Shown here: piece after piece, positions 3,735-5,625 of the stretch
Numbering within the stretch: the stretch's first letter is position 1
How the letters are laid out: each line of letters starts with the position of its first letter
Source of the DNA: an uncultured Collinsella sp.
GTDB taxonomy: Bacteria; Actinomycetota; Coriobacteriia; Coriobacteriales; Coriobacteriaceae
Direction of reading: 5' to 3'
Assembly: GCA_902478875.1 (NCBI GenBank)
Contig: CABSMZ010000126.1
Coordinates: 1 to 5,625, forward strand
Length of the DNA stretch: 5,625 nt
The notes under the pieces: generated by a model
What the model was told of the DNA's origin: nothing
The model's database searches: none
What the model saw: only the letters and a program-made list of their open reading frames with translations
Translations under genes and position numbers: made by a program

Positions 3735-5537
3735 TTAGGCCTTCTTGCGACGATAGATCACGTAGGCGCAGACACAGATGATGACGACGGCGCCAACGGC
3801 CATGGCGGCCATGTTGTTGCCCTCGGACTTCTCCTCGGTGACCTCTTTCTCTTCGGCCTCGGGCTCGGCCACGTCCTCATCGGAAAGGGCCTCGTCGGCG
3901 TAGGTGATGGACTCGACCAGGCAGTCGTTGTCAGCATCGTAGTCACTCGGGACGAACTCCTCGGAGAAATCGCCCTCCTGGAGGTAGTCGCGCATCTCCT
4001 CGAGCATGGCCTTGCACTTAACATAGGTGTTCTTGGTTGCAGCCTTGCCGGCCTTGTTGGCCAGGGCGGTGCGGGCTTCGGTGCCTTCTTCGGCCTGCAT
4101 GGCCTCGTCGACGGTCAGGTTCTGCTCGATGAGTTCCTTCTGCAGGGCGTCGAGATAGGCGCGGACGCCGGCGGCGCAGTGGTCGCGGTTCTCATAGGCG
4201 AGCGTGTTGATGTCCATGAGGACGTAGTTGATGGAGTTCTTGGGCTCCTCGTTGTTCACGACGTCTTCCTCTTCGCAGTGATCGAAGGAGACATCCTGAT
4301 CGCTGAAGTAGGGGCTGACCTCGGTGAGCAGTGCGGAATAGAGGGGGATGGCGACGGAGAACTCGGCGTTGGATAGCATCTCCCACTGGATGGTCGCGAT
4401 CTCGGGGTCCATGCCGTGACGGATCTGGAAGGTGTGGATTTCGGTGTTGCGGTTGGAGCCGATGGCATAGGCGCCGTCGGTGTTGGCGTTGAGGCCGGCG
4501 ACATTCTCGCCGCGAGCGGCGAAGGAACGAATCATCTCAAAGGTGTTCCAGTCGGACTTGCCGGGCGTAAAGAACAGCGGCTGCATTTCGTGGACCAGGG
4601 CGCCGGTCGTCGCGCGAGCGTCTTCGCGCTCGTCCTTGACGATCTCGTAGTCGGTGCCCTCAGCAAGCGGAGCCATGAAGTAATCGCGGCCCTGGATATA
4701 GCGCGACCACTGGTGCATGCCGGCCTCGCCAATCTCCTCGCCGTAGGTCTTGGCGACGTCGAACTTGCCGTCGGTGTACTCGGCAAAGCCCTTCTCCTTA
4801 GGCATAGACTCGATGCCCTCGGAGTGGAGGCAGTTCTCGGTGTCGTCGAGGTCGACGTCATAGGTGAGGTTGCCGATGTTGGGGTTGAGCGAGGCGATAT
4901 CGTCAGTGAGCCTCATGGCGATCCACTGATGGCCGGAAAGCGCTGCAAACAACCAGGTCTCGTTGTTGTCGGCAATGATGATCTGGTCGTTGGAGCAGAC
5001 GCCCTGCTCGTCAATCAGGCTGCCGAGGAGCTCGACACCCTCGCGGGCCGTGGCACTCTCGCCCAGAATGACGCTGGCGTAGTTGTATTCGCCAATGCCA
5101 GTCTCCTCGGTGATGGGGTCGGCCTCTTCGGCCTTCTCGTTATAGGAGGTGCTCAACGTGGCAGAGCAGGAGACGCCCTTCTCGTTGATGCCTGCCTCGG
5201 AATATGCGTCGTAGCGATCTTCCCACTGCGAGGGGTTGTCGCGAACGAAGGTGTAGCGGTAGGTTGCGCCCTTGGACTTGTACTCAAAACCGGACTCGAC
5301 CGAGGTGTACTCGTTGCCGTCCTTGTGTGCGGGCTCAATGCCAAAGTGCTTGATGTAGCGCGGACCGAAGTCCTCGGAACGGCCGTAGTACGTGTTGCCG
5401 TCTGCCGTGAGCTTGCTGCCCATGTAGATCTGGGTGCAGGCGAGTGCCGAAGTCGGCATGGCCATGATAGCCGCTGCTCCAAACGCAAGGCCGCAGCCGA
5501 GCTTCTTGAGCGTGTTGACAGGATGAGTAAACCTCAT
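3735..5537 (-). CDS. Secreted, membrane-anchored C69-family dipeptidase
   Basis: A 600-residue peptidase of the C69 (PepD-type) N-terminal-nucleophile hydrolase family, expected to cleave dipeptides or short peptides outside the cell. Residues 1-33 form a signal peptide (basic start with KK at 11-12, hydrophobic core 15-28, ALA before the cut). Cleavage would expose Cys34, in CTQIYMG, as the new N-terminus and catalytic nucleophile. YYGRSEDFGPR (50-60) follows, the conserved early block of the family. Further family-like blocks are YNYASVILGES (151-161), ETWLFAALSGHQWIAMRL (193-210), RNTEIHTF (363-370) and a catalytic-domain end near 450-460. A helical tail, an acidic linker (about 556-572), one membrane span (about 576-594) and RRKKA end the protein, giving an outside-facing enzyme. 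The ATG at 5537 has GGGAGGG just upstream, with rather tight spacing (4 nt from the GGAGG core). An in-frame extension to 5591 runs into adapter sequence and is false. Not cotranscribed with the ECF operon, being separated by a terminator and a promoter. Confidence 0.92.
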   Translation of the reverse strand: MRFTHPVNTLKKLGCGLAFGAAAIMAMPTSALACTQIYMGSKLTADGNTYYGRSEDFGPRYIKHFGIEPAHKDGNEYTSVESGFEYKSKGATYRYTFVRDNPSQWEDRYDAYSEAGINEKGVSCSATLSTSYNEKAEEADPITEETGIGEYNYASVILGESATAREGVELLGSLIDEQGVCSNDQIIIADNNETWLFAALSGHQWIAMRLTDDIASLNPNIGNLTYDVDLDDTENCLHSEGIESMPKEKGFAEYTDGKFDVAKTYGEEIGEAGMHQWSRYIQGRDYFMAPLAEGTDYEIVKDEREDARATTGALVHEMQPLFFTPGKSDWNTFEMIRSFAARGENVAGLNANTDGAYAIGSNRNTEIHTFQIRHGMDPEIATIQWEMLSNAEFSVAIPLYSALLTEVSPYFSDQDVSFDHCEEEDVVNNEEPKNSINYVLMDINTLAYENRDHCAAGVRAYLDALQKELIEQNLTVDEAMQAEEGTEARTALANKAGKAATKNTYVKCKAMLEEMRDYLQEGDFSEEFVPSDYDADNDCLVESITYADEALSDEDVAEPEAEEKEVTEEKSEGNNMAAMAVGAVVIICVCAYVIYRRKKA

Positions 5538-5540
5538 AAT

Positions 5541-5547
5541 CCCTCCC
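5541..5547 (-). promoter_or_regulatory. Ribosome binding site of the C69 dipeptidase
   Basis: GGGAGGG on the minus strand lies 3 nt before the ATG at 5537. It supports this start, which also yields a proper signal peptide, over the adapter-derived GTG start at 5591. Only about 39 bases of true upstream sequence are present, so the promoter is outside the contig or not recognisable. Confidence 0.65.
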
Positions 5548-5576
5548 AACTGTTGAAACCCCGCGAAACCGTACGG

Positions 5577-5625
5577 CTGTCTCTTATACACATCTCCGAG
5601 CCCACGAGACCGTACTAGATCTCGT
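5577..5625 (-). other. Nextera Read 2 adapter with i7 index (non-genomic)
   Basis: Bases 5577-5595 are the reverse complement of the Tn5 mosaic end (CTGTCTCTTATACACATCT). Bases 5596-5610 (CCGAGCCCACGAGAC) are the Read 2 arm. Bases 5611-5618 (CGTACTAG) match the i7 index known as N702, and 5619-5625 (ATCTCGT) start the P7 end. This is read-through into the sequencing adapter, so genomic sequence ends at about 5576. Confidence 0.98.

Noticed and set aside
5424..5439. Lipoprotein signal (lipobox) at the dipeptidase Cys34
   Set aside because: The residues before Cys are ALA, with Ala and not Leu, Val or Ile at -3. In the C69 family an N-terminal Cys is the catalytic nucleophile and should stay unmodified.
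4416..5618. Plus-strand ORF of 400 codons antisense to the dipeptidase
   Set aside because: It mirrors the C69 gene, lacks domain features, and its C-terminus is encoded by the sequencing adapter.
1..5625. Terminal inverted repeats suggesting a composite Tn5-like transposon
   Set aside because: The repeats are the engineered Nextera mosaic ends with adapter arm and index. There is no transposase gene and the repeats stop exactly at the contig ends.

Overview
The window is a short bacterial contig of about 5.55 kb of genomic DNA, capped at both ends by Illumina Nextera (Tn5) adapter sequence (1-23 and 5577-5625). The high GC content, GC-ending codons and type of genes (a fused double-ATPase ECF transporter and a secreted, membrane-anchored C69 dipeptidase) suggest a gut Actinomycetota of the class Coriobacteriia, perhaps Collinsella. 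That assignment is a judgement from recognition, not a search result. All genes lie on the minus strand, so transcription runs from high to low coordinates.

Right part (5537 to about 3680): one monocistronic gene for a 600-residue C69-family dipeptidase, with a signal peptide, an N-terminal catalytic Cys after cleavage, and a C-terminal membrane anchor. A strong hairpin terminator follows the stop codon. The apparent extension of this gene into the adapter is an artefact.

Centre and left (about 3616 to 61): a complete three-gene ECF transporter operon in the order S component (TrpP-like), fused double ATPase (EcfA-EcfA'), T component (EcfT), closed by a perfect hairpin terminator. Between a probable promoter and the S gene lies a roughly 265-nt leader. 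It encodes a 22-residue peptide with three consecutive Trp codons behind an excellent ribosome binding site, followed by an intrinsic terminator. A 20-bp long-range stem also joins the end of the leader ORF to a segment beyond the terminator. This is the architecture of ribosome-mediated tryptophan attenuation, here placed on a transporter and not on a biosynthetic operon.

The genes fit together as a tryptophan uptake system made when charged tRNA-Trp is scarce. The S component would bind tryptophan, EcfT would couple it to the ATPase, and the leader would sense Trp supply. In support, the S and ATPase proteins contain no Trp residue at all and the T protein only one, whereas the 22-residue leader contains three. 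Substrate and regulation are inferred from sequence; neither is proven here.

Other points of note are a 27-nt-periodic palindromic repeat between the S and ATPase genes, paired substitutions confined to one of the two composite ATP sites, and stacked inverted repeats upstream of the leader promoter.
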